From positions 1 to 7,771 of the forward strand of contig CAIQJW010000167.1 in the NCBI GenBank assembly GCA_903872255.1: a stretch of 7,771 nucleotides of DNA, given 5' to 3'. The first letter of the stretch is position 1. Every line of letters starts with the position of its first letter. The notes beneath the pieces were generated by a model. The model did not search any database and was not told the DNA's origin. It saw only the letters and a program-made list of their open reading frames with translations. The stretch comes from an uncultured delta proteobacterium (lineage in GTDB: Bacteria; Desulfobacterota; Syntrophorhabdia; Syntrophorhabdales; Syntrophorhabdaceae). Below, in pieces: positions 6,970 to 7,771 of the stretch. A program made the translations under genes and the position numbers.

Positions 6970-7311
6970 TTAGCTGCTGCAACCGGAGCCGCAACCGCCG
7001 GCGCTTGAGGAGCAGCAATCGTCGCCTTCGGCGGCCTTCAATCCCGACTTCAGCAGAAAACCGGATCCCATCGCCGATTCGACAAAATCGATACTTATCG
7101 GTTTGGCATCTTCAAAGAGTTTTTTGTCAACGACAAAACTGACTCCCTGTTCGGTGAATGTTTCATCGCTCGCTAACGGCCCATCCAGGGCCATGCCCAA
7201 TGAGGGCCCCGATCAGCCACCCTCGGTCATCATGATCCTGACCGACTGTGGATCCTTGCCTTCGAGAAGTTTTCTAATAACTTCCCCAGCCTTTTCTGTA
7301 ACTTCAAACAT
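6970..7311 (-). CDS. HesB/IscA-like (A-type carrier) selenoprotein, UGA read as selenocysteine
   Basis: The minus-strand frame runs from ATG at 7311 to TAA at 6970, interrupted only by TGA at codon 33 (7215-7213). Read through, it gives 113 residues: MFEVTEKAGEVIRKLLEGKD, then a RIMMTEGG-Sec-SGPSLGMALD core, then VSFVVDKKLFEDAKPISIDF and ESAMGSGF. This is the HesB/IscA fold of Fe-S cluster carriers. The Sec sits where IscA has its first conserved Cys (GCSG in IscA, GUSG here). HesB-like selenoproteins are a known bacterial family. The usual C-terminal CGC motif is absent; a Gly/Ser/Cys-rich tail has Cys99, Cys100, Cys107 and Cys111. AAGGAG (7323-7318) lies six bases before the ATG, and a good promoter lies further up. 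A tool that stops at TGA would give only a 76-residue TTG-start fragment lacking the N-terminus. The alternative is a nonsense mutation, unlikely because the TGA falls exactly at the redox position. Confidence 0.88.
7178..7208 (-). promoter_or_regulatory. Candidate bacterial SECIS hairpin downstream of the UGA
   Basis: Starting five bases after the UGA, the mRNA can form GGCCCUC (7208-7202) paired with GA-U-GGGCC (7185-7178), with one bulged U. Above it sits a second stem, GGGC/GCCC, closed by a small AUG loop. The apical loop lies about 19-21 bases after the UGA, within the range where bacterial SelB-binding loops are found. An alternative fold pairs GGGCC (bases 4-8 after the UGA) with GGCCC (bases 21-25) and leaves a 12-base loop containing GGG. 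The fold was drawn by eye, without energy calculation. Confidence 0.55.
7213..7215 (-). other. Recoded UGA (selenocysteine) codon
   Basis: The plus-strand TCA is TGA in the minus-strand frame, codon 33 of the HesB-like gene. The reading frame stays open and family-like on both sides, with TEGG before and SGPSLGMALD after. No selA, selB, selC or selD is present in this window, so the decoding machinery would have to be encoded elsewhere. Confidence 0.85.
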
Positions 7312-7341
7312 ATAAATCTCCTTTTTCCCGGGTCTTGGCAG

Positions 7342-7360
7342 CGGCATTCTCTCAATGCCG
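7342..7360. promoter_or_regulatory. Inverted repeat in the leader of the HesB-like gene
   Basis: CGGCATT (7342-7348) and AATGCCG (7354-7360) are perfect 7-bp inverted arms around a five-base centre. The element lies between the -10 box and the ribosome binding site, so it is transcribed in the 5' leader. It could be a repressor operator, since position and symmetry fit, or an RNA hairpin that stabilises the message. There is no U-run, so it is not an attenuator by itself. Confidence 0.5.
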
Positions 7361-7369
7361 TGTCACATT

Positions 7370-7397
7370 AAGATATACACAATAAATATTTTGTCAA
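7370..7397 (-). promoter_or_regulatory. Sigma-70-type promoter for the HesB-like selenoprotein gene
   Basis: On the minus strand a perfect TTGACA (7397-7392) is followed after 16 bases by TATCTT (7375-7370), which matches the -10 consensus in four of six positions. TATATC two bases earlier is an alternative at 14-base spacing. Transcription would start near 7363, giving a leader of about 50 bases that contains the inverted repeat and the AAGGAG site. The gene therefore probably has its own promoter, separate from uppP. Confidence 0.65.
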
Positions 7398-7452
7398 GCC
7401 CCAATCTATAAGTATACGATTACATTAGATTTTGATTACAGTCCGAGGTATC

Positions 7453-7614
7453 TCAGTCATCGTGATAATGCGAGATGTCCTCGTCGGTCAATTCAGGCAG
7501 ATCGCGAATTATGTCGCAGATGCATAATTTTATGAACGGAGGATTCTCTGGATCATATATCTGGAACATATTCTCCGTATTTTCAGGGTCATCGTTCCTT
7601 TTAATATCTGTCAT
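7453..7614 (-). CDS. Small acidic hypothetical protein behind uppP
   Basis: This minus-strand ORF of 53 codons starts at ATG 7614 and ends with TGA. The protein is strongly acidic and has no membrane segment. Its features are a partial internal echo (DPENTEN, then DPENPPF), a CIC pair at 31-33, and a C-terminal PELTDEDISHYHDD. An in-frame ATG at 7632 would add six residues and lies only four bases behind the uppP stop, so translation by coupling from uppP is possible. Neither start has a clear Shine-Dalgarno. I do not recognise the family. Support comes from the open frame, the gene-like composition and the tight position; it could still be a chance ORF. Confidence 0.5.
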   Translation of the reverse strand: MTDIKRNDDPENTENMFQIYDPENPPFIKLCICDIIRDLPELTDEDISHYHDD

Positions 7615-7636
7615 GAGAGTATTGTAAGGCATTCCG

Positions 7637-7771
7637 CTAAAGGCGCGGGATCAGCGAAAAAATAACTATAAGCAGGGCAAGCCCGATCCGGTAATAGGCA
7701 AAGAGATCCATGGTATGGTTTTTCAGGTACGTGATGAGGAATTTAAGACTAACTGTCCCGAATATAAAAGC
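7637..7771 (-). CDS. uppP: Undecaprenyl-pyrophosphate phosphatase (UppP/BacA), C-terminal end, partial
   Basis: The last 44 codons of a gene that enters from the right edge on the minus strand end with TAG at 7639-7637. The sequence FLITYLKNHTMDLFAYYRIG, followed by a hydrophobic run LALLIVIFSLIPRL, matches the typical end of UppP, where a F-x-x-YRI-x-LG-like stretch leads into the last membrane helix. The full enzyme is an inner-membrane protein of about 265-280 residues that dephosphorylates undecaprenyl pyrophosphate to recycle the lipid carrier of cell-wall synthesis. Only the tail is visible, so the active-site region cannot be checked. Confidence 0.75.
   Translation of the reverse strand, partial: AFIFGTVSLKFLITYLKNHTMDLFAYYRIGLALLIVIFSLIPRL

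Noticed and set aside
6909..7142. Plus-strand ORF of 77 residues after the small exported protein
   Set aside because: It runs through the bidirectional terminator and antisense to the HesB-like gene, with Arg/Ser-rich low-complexity translation.
6970..7200. Stand-alone 76-residue minus-strand ORF beginning at TTG
   Set aside because: It is the C-terminal part of the HesB-like selenoprotein. The TTG has no ribosome binding site, and the true N-terminus with ATG and AAGGAG lies upstream of the UGA.
7213..7215. TGA as a disabling nonsense mutation (pseudogene)
   Set aside because: The codon falls exactly at the conserved Cys position of the family, the rest of the frame is intact, and promoter, ribosome binding site and terminator are all present.
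7103..7315. Plus-strand ORF of 70 residues
   Set aside because: It runs antisense to the HesB-like gene, has no ribosome binding site or family resemblance, and spans that gene's start; it is a shadow frame.

Overview
The window looks like a chromosomal segment of an anaerobic Gram-negative bacterium, most likely from the Desulfobacterota (deltaproteobacterial) lineage or a close relative. This is inferred from three things. There is a HesB/IscA-like protein with an in-frame UGA at its active-site cysteine position, a selenoprotein family known mainly from such anaerobes. A DUF523-DUF1722 protein carries a variant cysteine set. There is also an ABC/FtsX/AttH export cassette with a signal-peptide-bearing lipocalin-like protein. 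No RNA genes, insertion sequences or CRISPR arrays were seen, and no gap between genes exceeds 300 bases.

Layout, plus strand: a zinc-dependent medium-chain alcohol/polyol dehydrogenase (34-993) comes first. A tight three-gene operon follows: an ABC ATPase of the LolD/MacB type (1075-1767), a long FtsX-type permease with two FtsX repeats (1764-4253), and a secreted AttH/CrtC-like lipocalin-family protein (4253-5362). The stop and start codons overlap at both internal junctions, so translation is probably coupled. The likely job of the operon is moving a lipid or other hydrophobic compound across or out of the inner membrane, with the AttH protein as periplasmic partner. Next come a DUF523-DUF1722 protein (5466-6419) and a small exported protein (6583-6909) with its own promoter and a strong ribosome binding site. 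A bidirectional terminator (6920-6955) closes this half.

Minus strand, read from the right edge: the C-terminal end of uppP (undecaprenyl-pyrophosphate phosphatase, 7637-7771), a small acidic ORF just behind it (7453-7614), then a promoter and a 113-residue HesB/IscA-like protein (6970-7311). That last gene would normally be called as a truncated 76-residue ORF. Read through the UGA at 7213-7215 it has a strong Shine-Dalgarno, an ATG, a GG-Sec-SGPS motif where A-type Fe-S carriers have their first conserved Cys, and a hairpin just after the UGA that could act as a SECIS element.

The second theme is non-coding. At least five short stretches between genes hold imperfect tandem repeats with a 7-base period, each with a different unit (CCCATTA, CGTAARG, GCTAAGR, YTYCACG, TGTTTAC). 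One of these folds back on itself as a 17-bp perfect hairpin.
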